A DNA stretch of 64,000 bases from Pseudomonas cedrina subsp. cedrina (GCF_001983175.1 NZ_MNPW01000012.1:1-64000), one strand, 5' to 3'; positions 1-8,757 are shown, counted from the first letter of the stretch. The notes: a model not told the origin generated them from the sequence alone. Program-made: numbers and translations.

Positions 1-1050
1 TTGATCCCCAGCGCGGCTCGAATTGCGCCAGCCGCCACACCGCAAATCCAATCCATGCAGCCGATCCCCTGTGGGAGCTGTCGAGCTTTAGCGAGGCTGC
101 GAAAGCGGAGTGTCAGGCACTGAATAAGTCGGCAGTGCCGCCGCCTTTGCATCCTCGCCGGGGCTCGACAGCTCCCACATTTGATCCCCCGCGCGGCTCG
201 AATTGCGCCAGCCGCCACACCGCAAATCCCACCTGCCACAGCCGATCCCCTGTGGGAGCTGTCGAGCTTTAGCGAGGCTGCGAAAGCGGAGTGTCAGGCG
301 CTGAATAAGTTGGCAGTACCGCCGCCTTCGCAGCCTCGCCGGGGCTCGACAGCTCCCACATTGATCCACAGCGCGGCTCGAATTGCGCCAGCCGCCACAC
401 AGCAAATTCCACCTGCCACAGCCGATCCCCTGTGGGAGCTGTCGAGCTTTAGCGAGGCTGCGAAAGCGGAGGGCCAGGCGCTGAATAAGTTGGCAGTGCC
501 ACCGCCTTCGCAGCCTCGCCGGGGCTCGACAGCTCCCACATTTGATCCCCAACGCTGCTCAAATTGCGCCAGCCGCCACACCGCAAATCCAACCCATGCA
601 GCCGATCCCTTGTGGGAGCTGTCGAGCTTTAGCGAGGCTGCGAAAGCGGAGTGTCAGGCACTGAATAAGTTGGCAGTGCCACCGCCTTCGCAGCCTCGCC
701 GGGGCTCGACAGCTCCCACATTTGATCCCCAGCGCGGCTCTAATTGCGCCAGCCGCCACACCGCAAATCCAACCCATGCAGCCGGAGCTGTCGAGCTTTA
801 GCGAGGCTGCGAAAGCGGAGTGTCAGGCACTGAATAAGTTGGCAGTGCCACCGCCTTCGCAGCCTCGCCGGGGCTCGACAGCTCCCACAGTTGAGCTGCG
901 GTGCGGCTCAAATTGCGCCAGCCGCCACACAGCAAATTCCACCTGCCACAGCCGATCCCCTGTGGGAGCTCTCGAGCTTTAGCGAGGCAGCGATAGCGGT
1001 GGGTCAGGCGAAGAAAATATCAGCAGTGCCGCCGCCTTCGCAGTCCGGCG
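1..1050 (-). repeat. Tandem array A of ~180-base REP-like palindromic units
   Basis: About six copies of one unit start near 68, 248, 428, 608, 785 and 957; the array may continue past the window edge. Each unit holds a ~105-base imperfect palindrome running from TGTGGGAGCTGTCGAGC to its reverse complement, plus a ~75-base spacer. The fifth copy has lost about a dozen bases. The spacer is the reverse complement of the spacer in the arrays near 17 kb and 25 kb, so this array lies in the opposite orientation. Open frames across it in both strands are by-products of the repeat and are not genes. Confidence 0.9.
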
Positions 1051-1054
1051 CTAC

Positions 1055-2386
1055 TTACTGCGCCTTGCTGCAATCACGCGGCGTGATGCCTTTCTCTTTT
1101 GCATACTGCGCCGCAGACGCTTCAATGATCGGCCGCAATAACCGACGATCAGCCTGCACCCAGTCGCTGATCAGGTTCCAGCGCTGGCCGTCCCATTGCT
1201 GGAAGCGCACGGCGCCGCCGCCTTCGTGGTCGGCGCAGGACAGTTTCAGCGGTTGCACCAGGCCTTTGGCGCCCAGCGCCTGCAAGCGCGCATCGTCGAG
1301 GTTCAGGTGTTCGAAGCCCCAGCGCACTTGTTCACCGCTCAAGGGGTTGTGGCCGTATTTTTCCTGCGCCAGGCGCAGGGCTTCGACGTTCAGGATGCCG
1401 TTGACCACGCCCAGGTTGTAATACACGGTGCCAAAGCGTTTGGGATCGGCGAGGTTGCCCTTGCCGGCGTCGACCACGCTGTGCTTGATGCCCTGCAGTA
1501 CCGGGAAATCGGTGCCCGAAGGGTGGGTCGTGATCGAGATAAAGCCCTTGGCCGCCGCACCGGCCGGTACCACGTCTTCCTCGGAGTTGCTCCAGATATT
1601 GCCGATGATGTGATCCGCCGGGTAGCCGACCTTTTGCGCGGATTTGAGCGCCACCGGGTTCATCACGCCCCAGCCGCGCAGGATCACCCAGTCCGGCTTG
1701 AGCCGACGGATATTCAGCCACTGTGATTGTTGCTCATTGCCGGGGTGGGGTACTTCAAGCAGGGTCAGTTCGAAACCGGCATTTTTCGCCAGGGTTTCCA
1801 GCACGCCGTTGGTTTCCTTGCCGTACGGAGAACCGTGGTAGAGCACGGCAATTTTCTTACCCTTGAGTTTTTCCGCACCGCCTTCGCGTTGGCCGATGTA
1901 GTTGATGATCGCCGACACTTCCGAGTACGGGTTGAGCTGCAGCGGGAACACATAAGGGAAAACGCTGCCATCGGTGGAGTCGGTGCGGCCATGGTTGATC
2001 GTGATCAGCGGCAGCTTGTCCGCGGTCGAGCGCTCCAGCGTGGCGTAGGCGATGCCCACCGACAGCGGGTTGGTGGCCGCGGCCGGCGCGCCGTTGAGTC
2101 CGCCTTTGAGGCGTTCGTAGCACTCGACGCCTTTTTCCACTACGTACTCGGTCTCGCATTCGCTCCAGGTCAGCTTGACGCCGTTTACGCCACCCTGTGA
2201 GTTGACGTATTGCAGGTAGTCGATAAACCCCCCGAAGAACCCCGTGCCGCCGGCGGCATAGGGCCCGGCCCGGTAGCTTTGCAGGGGAAAGTACTGTTCG
2301 TTGGCGGCCTGGGCGCCGGCCGTGAGCCCGGCGGTGATCAAGGCCAGGCCCAGTGCCAGGCGGCGCAGCGATAAGCGGTGTGTCAT
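1055..2386 (-). CDS. Branched-chain amino acid-type ABC transporter substrate-binding protein
   Basis: Periplasmic ligand-binding component of a HAAT-family ABC importer (LivK/PBP1 fold). The 443-residue protein opens with a signal peptide (LGLALITAGLTAGAQA-AN, cleavage near residue 28), followed by a two-lobe receptor region in which a ligand pocket would be expected (YRAGPYAAGGTGFFGG, then IAVLYHGSPYGKE near the middle). An AAGGAAA ribosome site precedes the ATG. It is the last visible gene of the operon, 28 bases after the LivM-type permease gene. The ligand cannot be read from the sequence; linkage to an acyl-activating-like gene suggests that an organic acid is as likely as an amino acid. 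Confidence 0.88.
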   Translation of the reverse strand: MTHRLSLRRLALGLALITAGLTAGAQAANEQYFPLQSYRAGPYAAGGTGFFGGFIDYLQYVNSQGGVNGVKLTWSECETEYVVEKGVECYERLKGGLNGAPAAATNPLSVGIAYATLERSTADKLPLITINHGRTDSTDGSVFPYVFPLQLNPYSEVSAIINYIGQREGGAEKLKGKKIAVLYHGSPYGKETNGVLETLAKNAGFELTLLEVPHPGNEQQSQWLNIRRLKPDWVILRGWGVMNPVALKSAQKVGYPADHIIGNIWSNSEEDVVPAGAAAKGFISITTHPSGTDFPVLQGIKHSVVDAGKGNLADPKRFGTVYYNLGVVNGILNVEALRLAQEKYGHNPLSGEQVRWGFEHLNLDDARLQALGAKGLVQPLKLSCADHEGGGAVRFQQWDGQRWNLISDWVQADRRLLRPIIEASAAQYAKEKGITPRDCSKAQ

Positions 2387-2414
2387 GAAGGCGTTTCCTT
2401 GGTGGTTAGTGAGT

Positions 2415-3482
2415 TCAGTAACGCAGCGGCCAGACCCTGGCCCGTTGACGAAAGCGCTGCCACAGGCGAGCCAGGCCTTCCGGCTCCTTGATCAGAAAGG
2501 CGATGATCAGCGCGCCGAACAGCATCTTCTGGATGTTTTCCAACTGACCGGCATCCATCAGCCCGGTGGGCAACAGCCCGAAAAGATTGCCCAGCAGTAT
2601 CGGGAACAGCACGATGAACGCAGCGCCCAGGAAGTTGCCGAGTACACTGCCAAGCCCGCCGATAATGATGATGAACAACACCTGGAATGATCGACTCAGG
2701 TCAAAACCGTGGGGCTCCACGGTGCCGAGGTAGGCAAACGCCCACAGCGACCCGGCGACACCGAGGTAGAAGCCGCTGATGGCAAACGCCAGGAGCTTGG
2801 CCTTCAACAGGCGAATGCCGATGACGGCGGCGGCTGTATCCATGTCGCGCACCGCCATCCAGTTGCGCCCCAGTTCGCTGCGCACCAGGTTTTTGCCGAG
2901 CCAGAACAGCGCCGCCACCACCGCCAGGGTCAGCAGGTAACGACCGCGCGGCGAGCTGCAATCGAGCCCGGCGATCAGCAGCGGTGGCGAGGTGATCACC
3001 CCGGAGGCGTTGTCGTTGGTAAACCAGCTGAAACGCGTGAGTACCCACTCCACCACGAACTGCGCGGCCAGTGTCGACACCAGCAGGTAAAAGCCCTTGA
3101 TGCGCAGGCTGGGCAGACCAAACAGCACCGCCACCAGCGCGGCGATCACGCCGCCCAGGGCAAAACTCACCAGTAGTGGCAGGCCGGGCACGCGCAGTTG
3201 CAGGTTGTAGGCGGCAAATGCGCCCACGGCCATGAACGCTGCCGAGCCCAGCGAGAGTTGCCCGGCATACCCGGTCAGCAGGTTGAGCCCCAGGCCCGCC
3301 AGGGACAGCACCAGCAGCGGCACCAGGATCGCGCTGAACCAATAGTCGTTGCCCAGCCAGGGCACTGCAAAAAAGGCAAAGCCCAGCAGCAGCCACAGGG
3401 CGACGCGGTCCTGGCGCAAGCGAAAGGTGCGGCGCTCGGCCGCGTAGGCGGTACTGAATTGACCGGTTTCTTGATACAGCAT
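2415..3482 (-). CDS. Branched-chain amino acid-type ABC transporter permease, LivM-like
   Basis: Inner-membrane permease subunit of the importer. The 355-residue protein has an extended cytoplasmic N-terminus, then about nine hydrophobic segments including LSLAGLGLNLLTGYAGQLSLG, shortened here to its core NLLTGYAGQLSLG, a LivM family signature. IIIIGGLGSVLGNFLGA near residue 275 is the second hallmark. AAGGAAA lies seven bases before the ATG. It would pair with the LivH-type subunit encoded just upstream to form the heterodimeric channel. Nothing looks truncated. Confidence 0.92.
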   Translation of the reverse strand: MLYQETGQFSTAYAAERRTFRLRQDRVALWLLLGFAFFAVPWLGNDYWFSAILVPLLVLSLAGLGLNLLTGYAGQLSLGSAAFMAVGAFAAYNLQLRVPGLPLLVSFALGGVIAALVAVLFGLPSLRIKGFYLLVSTLAAQFVVEWVLTRFSWFTNDNASGVITSPPLLIAGLDCSSPRGRYLLTLAVVAALFWLGKNLVRSELGRNWMAVRDMDTAAAVIGIRLLKAKLLAFAISGFYLGVAGSLWAFAYLGTVEPHGFDLSRSFQVLFIIIIGGLGSVLGNFLGAAFIVLFPILLGNLFGLLPTGLMDAGQLENIQKMLFGALIIAFLIKEPEGLARLWQRFRQRARVWPLRY

Positions 3483-3504
3483 GCAGGCATTTCCTTAAAA
3501 ACGA

Positions 3505-4386
3505 TCAGACCCGTTCGATGGCGCGCTCGCCGAACAACCCGGCCGGGCGCACCAGCAAAAACAGCAAGGCGAGGACGTAGGGCACCCAGTTTTCAATACC
3601 GCTGCCGATGATCGGGCCGAGGTAGATCTCGGCGATTTTTTCCGCCGCGCCGATGATCAAGCCACCGACAATCGCGCCGCCAATCGAGGAGAACCCGCCG
3701 ATGATCAATACCGGCAGCGCCTTGAGCACGATCAGCGACAGCGAAAACTGCACCCCCAGCCGCGCGCCCCAGAGCAACCCGGCCACCAGCCCGACAACGC
3801 CTGCCACGGCCCACACCAGCGCCCAGACGCGCGGCAGGCGAATGCCTATCGCCATGGACGCCAGCGGGTCATCGGCCACCGCGCGCAACGACAGGCCCAC
3901 CCGCGTCTTGTTGAACAGCAGCGACAGCACGATCACCAGCGCCGCAGCGGTGCCGGCGGCAAACAGGTCGAACTGCGACAGCAGCATGCCGCGAATTTCC
4001 AGCGGCTCATCGGCGATGCCCAGGTCCAGGCCGTGCACCTGGGCGCCCCACAGAAATTGGGCGAACCCCTCGATCAGATAGGAAAGCCCCAAGGTGGCCA
4101 TGAACAGGATGATCGGCGGACGATTGACCAGCGGTCGCAGCACCACTTTTTCGATCAGCAAGGCCAGCACCACCATGCTCGCCAGGGTCAGCACGAAGGC
4201 CAGCGCAAAAGGCACGCCGCGCTCGAGCAGGCTGACAAAGGTCAGCGCGGCGAACAGCACCATGGCGCCCTGGGCAAAGTTGAAGACGCCGGACGCCTTG
4301 TAGATCAGTACAAAACCAATCGCCACCAGGGAATACATCACCCCGGCCAGCAAGCCGCCGATCAGCACTTCGAAAAAAAATTGCAT
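3505..4386 (-). CDS. Branched-chain amino acid-type ABC transporter permease, LivH-like
   Basis: Second membrane subunit of the importer, 293 residues with about eight hydrophobic segments. The start MQFFFEVLIGG was chosen over an in-frame start 36 codons upstream, because the extra stretch lies inside the livG-type gene and has no membrane-protein character. Family features include GVFNFAQGAMVLFAA near residue 35 and LIIGGFSSIGGAIVGG near residue 220. Only two bases separate it from the stop of the ATPase gene, so the two are almost certainly co-translated. Confidence 0.92.
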   Translation of the reverse strand: MQFFFEVLIGGLLAGVMYSLVAIGFVLIYKASGVFNFAQGAMVLFAALTFVSLLERGVPFALAFVLTLASMVVLALLIEKVVLRPLVNRPPIILFMATLGLSYLIEGFAQFLWGAQVHGLDLGIADEPLEIRGMLLSQFDLFAAGTAAALVIVLSLLFNKTRVGLSLRAVADDPLASMAIGIRLPRVWALVWAVAGVVGLVAGLLWGARLGVQFSLSLIVLKALPVLIIGGFSSIGGAIVGGLIIGAAEKIAEIYLGPIIGSGIENWVPYVLALLFLLVRPAGLFGERAIERV

Positions 4387-4388
4387 GT

Positions 4389-5165
4389 TCAGGTCCCCAG
4401 GTAGGCCGCGATCACATCGGGGTTGGCGCGCACTTGCTCCGGGGTGCCGTCGCCAATCTTGCGCCCGTAGTCGAGCACCACCACGTGGTCGCACAGGCCC
4501 ATGACCACGCCGATATCGTGTTCGATCAGCACCACGGTGGTCCCCAATTCACGGTTGATGTCGCGGATGAACTGGCTCATCTGCGCCTTCTCCTGGGCGT
4601 TCATGCCGGCCATGGGTTCATCGAGCAGCAACAGGTTGGGTTCGGATGCCAGGGCACGGGCCAGTTCGACGCGCTTTTGCAGACCGTAGGGCAGGGTGCC
4701 CACCAGTACATGGCGCCAGGGATGGATCTGCAAAAACGCGATCACTTGTTCTGCGTGCAGGCGGTGCGCATCGTCCTCGCGCGGCGCACGGCCCAGGCGC
4801 AGCATTTGCTCGATCCAACTGCTGCGGCGCTTGAGGTTGCGCCCCGTAAGCACGTTGTCGAGCACGCTCATGCCCTTGAACAGCGCGATGTTCTGGAAGG
4901 TCCGTGCGATGCCGCCTTCGGCTGCCTGGTGCGTGCGCATGCGCCGGCGGGTCTGGCCGGCGTAGCGGATGCTGCCGCTCTGCGGGTGATAGACCCCGTT
5001 GATCACGTTGAGCAATGAGCTTTTACCCGCGCCGTTGGGGCCGATCAGCCCGCAGATGTCGCCCGTTTTTACCTCGAAGCTGATGGCGTTGATGGCCTTG
5101 ATCCCTTTGAACGACAGGGAGATGTCATCGAGCCGCAGTAATACTGAATCAGAGGGTGCGTGCAT
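4389..5165 (-). CDS. Branched-chain amino acid-type ABC transporter ATPase, LivG-like
   Basis: Cytoplasmic ATP-hydrolysing subunit, 258 residues. Walker A GPNGAGKSS lies at about residues 42-50, the signature region reads LPYGLQKRVELARAL, and Walker B is LLLLDEPMAGMN followed by the switch histidine in VLIEHDIGVVMG. The long insert between Walker A and signature is typical of LivG rather than LivF. The start used (MHAPSDSVLL) lies inside the 3' end of the AMP-binding gene, a 17-base overlap. These transporters normally carry two different ATPases; no LivF partner is visible within the window. Confidence 0.93.
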   Translation of the reverse strand: MHAPSDSVLLRLDDISLSFKGIKAINAISFEVKTGDICGLIGPNGAGKSSLLNVINGVYHPQSGSIRYAGQTRRRMRTHQAAEGGIARTFQNIALFKGMSVLDNVLTGRNLKRRSSWIEQMLRLGRAPREDDAHRLHAEQVIAFLQIHPWRHVLVGTLPYGLQKRVELARALASEPNLLLLDEPMAGMNAQEKAQMSQFIRDINRELGTTVVLIEHDIGVVMGLCDHVVVLDYGRKIGDGTPEQVRANPDVIAAYLGT

Positions 5166-6219
5166 GGAGGGCTCGGGACAGTAAGTGGTCGGTGGAGGCC
5201 TGGCGCGTGGAGGGTTCCTGCCAGTTGCCGGGATGAATGCCCAGCGCGCCAAAGAAGGCTGCGCTCTGCGGACTCAGCGCTGGCCCGACCAGCAAGGGCA
5301 CGCGCAGGCGGCTCATGCCCAGCACATCCAGCAAGGGCCGGCGTACCAGCCAGTGGCCAAGCCAACGCCGTAGCGGTGACGGCGTCGGCTGCATGCCCCA
5401 GCGGTACACCCCGTGGCTGAACGTGCCCGGCAGCGGCAGGCGTTCCTGCACCGATTGCGCCAGGCGCGCATAGGATTCCCGCGTGCCCAGCACCAGGGTC
5501 GGGCCCAGTTCCCGGCGGTCGGTATCGCGGGTGGCCAGGGCCTCTGGAAAATTCAGGCGAAAGCCAGCGTGCAGCCAGGGCGCGAGCAGGTAGCGCGCCT
5601 GCCCGCTGGCGGCGAATACCCGCGCCGCCAGGGCTTCGTCGTCGCCCCTCACATGGGCTTGCGCCACCAGCGTGCGTGCGCCCGCGAGCAATTGCGCATG
5701 GGTCAATTGCAGAGTGGTTTGGGCGTGGAACACAAAGGCGGGCGCGCTGGATTCAGTGGCGCAGGCCGGCGCAACGGCGTCAGCGCTTAAATCGGCATAG
5801 GCGATCAAATCGGCCTGTGGCGCGTGTTTCAGGCCGCGTCCGTCGAGGTACAGCGTCACACCGCGTTCACGGAGCTGTTGCAGCGCTTCCAGGTTTTCTG
5901 CCAGTACGAAGCCGGGTTTGAGGTTTTCCAGCAGCCCACGGTTGTCGTCGTCGGGATCCAGCAAGGTGACGCTGCCGCCCAGCCACTGCGCGGCCAAGGT
6001 CAATAACAGGGCTTCGGGACGGGCCTGGCTGATGATCAGCAGGTTGGCGTCGCGCTCGAAGCCAAGGGTAGACAGGCCTGCGGCGAGGCGGCCGACATCA
6101 TGCGCCAGTTCGCTCCAGTTACGTTCGTGCCAGATGCCCAGGCGTTTGTAGCGCAGGGCAATCGCCGACCCTCGGGTGTGAGCCTGGTGCAACAGCGCCT
6201 GGGGCAGTGTCTGGGGCAT
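5149..6219 (-). CDS. Degenerate AMP-binding (acyl-CoA synthetase-like) protein
   Basis: First gene of the transporter operon, with GAAGGA seven bases before its ATG. The 356-residue protein matches the start of acyl/AMP ligases: ALRYKRLGIWHERNWSELA near residue 22 and a Rossmann-like segment around residues 65-110. The family usually exceeds 500 residues. Where the phosphate-binding loop YTSGTTGxPKG should be (about residue 170) this protein has FVFHAQTTLQLTHAQL, and the C-terminal adenylation and swivel motifs are absent. It is therefore probably not an active ligase. The frame is open and its 3' end overlaps the next gene, so it looks maintained, perhaps as a binding or regulatory subunit. 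Confidence 0.7.
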   Translation of the reverse strand: MPQTLPQALLHQAHTRGSAIALRYKRLGIWHERNWSELAHDVGRLAAGLSTLGFERDANLLIISQARPEALLLTLAAQWLGGSVTLLDPDDDNRGLLENLKPGFVLAENLEALQQLRERGVTLYLDGRGLKHAPQADLIAYADLSADAVAPACATESSAPAFVFHAQTTLQLTHAQLLAGARTLVAQAHVRGDDEALAARVFAASGQARYLLAPWLHAGFRLNFPEALATRDTDRRELGPTLVLGTRESYARLAQSVQERLPLPGTFSHGVYRWGMQPTPSPLRRWLGHWLVRRPLLDVLGMSRLRVPLLVGPALSPQSAAFFGALGIHPGNWQEPSTRQASTDHLLSRALHARTL

Positions 6220-6385
6220 GGGTGCATCCTTCGAAGTGATGCGAAGGTGTTTGCACGCGCCATGCCAGGCGGATAAAAGCTTTTATTTCAAAGGCATACG
6301 GTTCTCATGCGGGGAGGGGGCATGTGTTGATTCAGCACAAGCTGTCCAGGCACTGTTGTTGCGCCAACACCATGGTCAACGGGGT

Positions 6386-6468
6386 TCACGCCGGAATCAG
6401 CCCCGCGTCCCGATAGCTCTGGACCAGTTCGTCGAACAGCCGCAGATCGGCGCGCTTGCGGCTGCGCC
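6386..6468 (-). pseudogene. C-terminal fragment of an unidentified gene
   Basis: On the minus strand about 27 codons read RADLRLFDELVQSYRDAGLI-PA and then stop. The phrase resembles the end of a real protein, but upstream the frame runs directly into the glutathione S-transferase remnant of the opposite strand. I do not recognise the parent family. The simplest reading is a deletion or rearrangement that joined the tails of two converging genes. Confidence 0.35.
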
Positions 6469-6747
6469 GAGGTCGAGCTCTATCAAAACGCCGAATGGGG
6501 CCTGCGCATGCGCGACAAGGCGGTGCGAGGCATGCGCTACTTCGACGCCGTGCTCAAGTCCCGGCCCTACGTCGCGGGCAATGAGTTTTCCATGGCGGAC
6601 ATCGCCGTGCTGGGCGGCATGATCTTCGCCGCGCTGGTGGAACTGCCGGTACCGGCCGAATGCGAGGCTTTGCAGGCCTGGCTTGCCAGGGTGAACGAGC
6701 GGCCTAGCGTTCAGGCGTGGCGCGAGATGGTGGCGCAGCCGCGTTAA
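6469..6747 (+). pseudogene. Glutathione S-transferase C-terminal remnant
   Basis: About 92 codons match the C-terminal helical domain of GST proteins: EVELYQNAEWGLRMRDKAV, then YFDAVLKSRPYVAGNEFSMA and DIAVLGGMIFAALVELPVP, ending at WREMVAQPR. The thioredoxin-like N-terminal half with the glutathione site is absent; immediately upstream the sequence belongs to another broken gene read on the opposite strand. The internal ATG at 6508 could be used, but the product would lack the catalytic domain. Its last 44 bases overlap the 3' end of the racemase-like gene tail to tail. Confidence 0.75.
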
Positions 6748-7387
6748 CGGCGATGGCTTGCATGGCCGCCGTGAGACCGGCTGTGGCGCTGGAGAGAGGC
6801 GGCGGGCCGGACATGACAAGTCCGGCCGCTGCGCTCATGGACGCCTGGGCCAGCGCGACCACTGATGCGCCAGCCTCATAGGCCTGATCGGCGGCTCTGG
6901 CGATGGTTGTCAGGTAAGCGTCGATGTCACTTGCCTTGAACAGGCTCCATGCGCCTGCAACCAACTGCACATCGATCACTGCGTTCGATTGCCTTGCGGC
7001 CTTGTGGAAAAGCCGCGATGTAGTCTCAAGCGTGGTTTCGACGGCGCAGAGCACGACGATCTTGTTGCCGGAACGAATCGCCTGGGTTGCCAAGGCTTCA
7101 TCCGTTCTCAAAATAGGCACCTGGGCGCCTGCCGGGATGCTTTCAATCGAAGGGCCCAAGGTAGAACAGGTGAGTACTACCACATCGGCGCGCCGGGCAA
7201 GGGCAAGCAGCGCCGATGCGGTTGATTCGGCAATTTCGTCGGTGAGATGGCCGGCGTGTTCCGCCGCAGCCAGCAGGTCTGCACGCACTTCATGGAGTAT
7301 CACTTCGGGGTCGATTCCCAGCGCCTTCGCGGCCGTATCAAACACGCCGATATTGCTGGTTGCGGTATGCAGGCAGGCGATTCGCAT
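6704..7387 (-). CDS. Aspartate/glutamate racemase superfamily protein
   Basis: Cytoplasmic Asp/Glu/hydantoin racemase-fold protein, 227 residues, close to the usual length. It begins MRIACLHTATSNIGVFD and has the first catalytic-type cysteine in VVVLTCSTLGPSIE near residue 75. In the second half the segment around residue 185 reads VVALAQASMSAAAG, where classical racemases have the second cysteine; this subgroup commonly lacks it, so a one-cysteine racemase, decarboxylase or isomerase role is possible. Stand-alone gene; its 3' end overlaps the GST remnant on the other strand. Substrate unknown. Confidence 0.75.
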   Translation of the reverse strand: MRIACLHTATSNIGVFDTAAKALGIDPEVILHEVRADLLAAAEHAGHLTDEIAESTASALLALARRADVVVLTCSTLGPSIESIPAGAQVPILRTDEALATQAIRSGNKIVVLCAVETTLETTSRLFHKAARQSNAVIDVQLVAGAWSLFKASDIDAYLTTIARAADQAYEAGASVVALAQASMSAAAGLVMSGPPPLSSATAGLTAAMQAIAVNAAAPPSRATPER

Positions 7388-7542
7388 GGGTGGGTTCCAG
7401 TGCTTGAAGTCGCGTTAAGATGCCCCTGTACCTCGCTTTGATCAAGTTCATCTGCCGCATGCGCTCTGGCTGGACGAATTCAGGTCAGCCCATGCCCTGC
7501 AGTGAAAGGGCCTGCTCCCGGACGGGTGAAACGCAGGCCAAA

Positions 7543-7646
7543 TGTGGGAGCGGGCTTGCTCGCGAAAGCGGGGTATCAGTCGATACATGCATGACTGACA
7601 CACCGCTTTCGCGAGCAAGTCGAATCGTCGCACCGCCGCTCCCACA
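7543..7646. repeat. REP-like palindrome, TGTGGGAGCGGGCTTGCTCGC family, disrupted
   Basis: The left arm TGTGGGAGCGGGCTTGCTCG and GCGAAAGCGG face a right arm CCGCTTTCGCGAGCAAG. The final inverted CCGCTCCCACA is displaced by about 17 extra bases, so this copy carries a small insertion. It lies in the 340-base gap between the racemase-like and hydrolase-like genes; I see no gene in the rest of that gap. Confidence 0.8.
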
Positions 7647-7727
7647 ATTAAATCGCAATAAGCCCGCTAAATACTTTTCGCCTGGCGGGCCGTCACTAGA
7701 GCAAGCTCCCTTGAATGAAGGTGTGTT

Positions 7728-8312
7728 TCAACCCCGTGCATGGCTGTTGCGTTCACAGTAAACCAGGATTTTGTCAGCCTCGCATACCCTGGCATAGTCC
7801 ATCGCCAGGTTGCTCAACGACAACGCATGCATATCCTCGGCCGGCCACAGGCGCCCGGATAAATCGCTTTGATCGAACGTGTAGCAGGCGTCTGCAACCA
7901 CCGTCACCTCAAAACCCAGGTTGCCGCCAGAACGCGCTGTTGCCTCGACTGAGTTGTTGGTGATCACACCGACGATCACCAATTGCCGGATCGAGCGCGC
8001 GTGCAGCCAGCGCTCCAGTCCGCTCGCCGCAAAGGCATCCGGAACGTTCTTCTCCACCACATGCTCATGCGCGAGTGGCTGCAGCGCAGGCTGAAACTCA
8101 CAACCGGGCTGGCCCGGCCAGAATACCGAGCCGGGGGCGCGGGATATATGCCGGATATGAACGACAGGGCGGCCGGATTGCCTCCATGCACCGAGCAAAC
8201 GCTCCATTTGCACTTCGGCATCCGGGTTGTTGCGCCGCCCCAGTTTCGGCTGGTTCATGCCTTGCTGCATGTCGATGATCAGCAGTGCTGCGTTGGTGGC
8301 TGGCGGTTGCAT
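7728..8312 (-). CDS. Isochorismatase-like (cysteine hydrolase family) protein
   Basis: Cytoplasmic isochorismatase-fold hydrolase, 194 residues from the chosen start MQPPATNAALLIIDMQ; an upstream in-frame ATG at 8354 would add 14 residues but has no ribosome site. The catalytic aspartate is in LLIIDMQQG and the lysine in VEKNVPDAF. In the nucleophile segment, VGVITNNSVEATARSG, a serine occupies the position where cysteine is usual. Similar serine-containing sequences exist in this superfamily, so the protein may be a hydrolase variant or may have lost that activity. No operon partner is visible. Confidence 0.75.
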   Translation of the reverse strand: MQPPATNAALLIIDMQQGMNQPKLGRRNNPDAEVQMERLLGAWRQSGRPVVHIRHISRAPGSVFWPGQPGCEFQPALQPLAHEHVVEKNVPDAFAASGLERWLHARSIRQLVIVGVITNNSVEATARSGGNLGFEVTVVADACYTFDQSDLSGRLWPAEDMHALSLSNLAMDYARVCEADKILVYCERNSHARG

Positions 8313-8392
8313 GGCACGTCCATTTGCGTGTGAGGCTCGAAACATATCAGCCATGGTGTGTGTCTATACAGCGATTTTTTGAACGGCTTCGT

Positions 8393-8424
8393 CCCCAGCG
8401 CGGGGCAAGCCCGCTCACTACAAG
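8393..8424. repeat. REP half-element fused to a gene remnant
   Basis: CCCCAGCGCGGGGCAAGCCC followed by GCTCACTACAAG is the same element found as an inverted pair near 48.9-49.0 kb. Here a single copy abuts, without spacer, the 5' edge of the RimJ-like remnant. Confidence 0.8.
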
Positions 8425-8426
8425 TT

Positions 8427-8678
8427 TCACTGGCGGAATCTGCCCAAGGCCGGGGCTTGATGAACAAAACATTGCAGATCACCAACCGTTACTGCTTTGA
8501 ACAACTGGGTCTGCACCGAATCATGGCCAATCACTTACCCCGCAATGTGCGAAGTGAGCGTCTTCTGGCGTCGCTGGGTTTTGAAAGGGAAGGGTATGCG
8601 CGGGCGTATTTGAAAATTGCCGGGGTTTGGGAAGACCCTATTTTGAGAACGTTGATCAACCCCGGTGAAAACGGTTGA
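8427..8678 (+). pseudogene. RimJ-like GNAT acetyltransferase, C-terminal remnant
   Basis: About 83 codons match the C-terminal half of ribosomal-protein-alanine N-acetyltransferases: SLAESAQGRGLMNKTL is the acetyl-CoA loop (Q/RxxGxG/A type), then LGLHRIMANHLPRNVRSERL and LASLGFEREGYARAYLKI. The N-terminal half is missing, and the similarity begins exactly where a REP element ends. An internal ATG at 8460 falls after the acetyl-CoA loop, so any product would be inactive. Insertion and deletion at the REP probably destroyed the gene. Confidence 0.78.
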
Positions 8679-8757
8679 TTGGAGTTGAGCACCTGTTGTG
8701 TGGGTGTCTCATCCCGTGCCTGCCTGTGGACGATTTACGGGTTAGAACGCGGCCAAA

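Noticed and set aside
1..1050. A CRISPR array or coding repeats
   Set aside because: The period is ~180 bases with palindromes and near-identical spacers, with no cas genes; the frames are by-products of the repeat.
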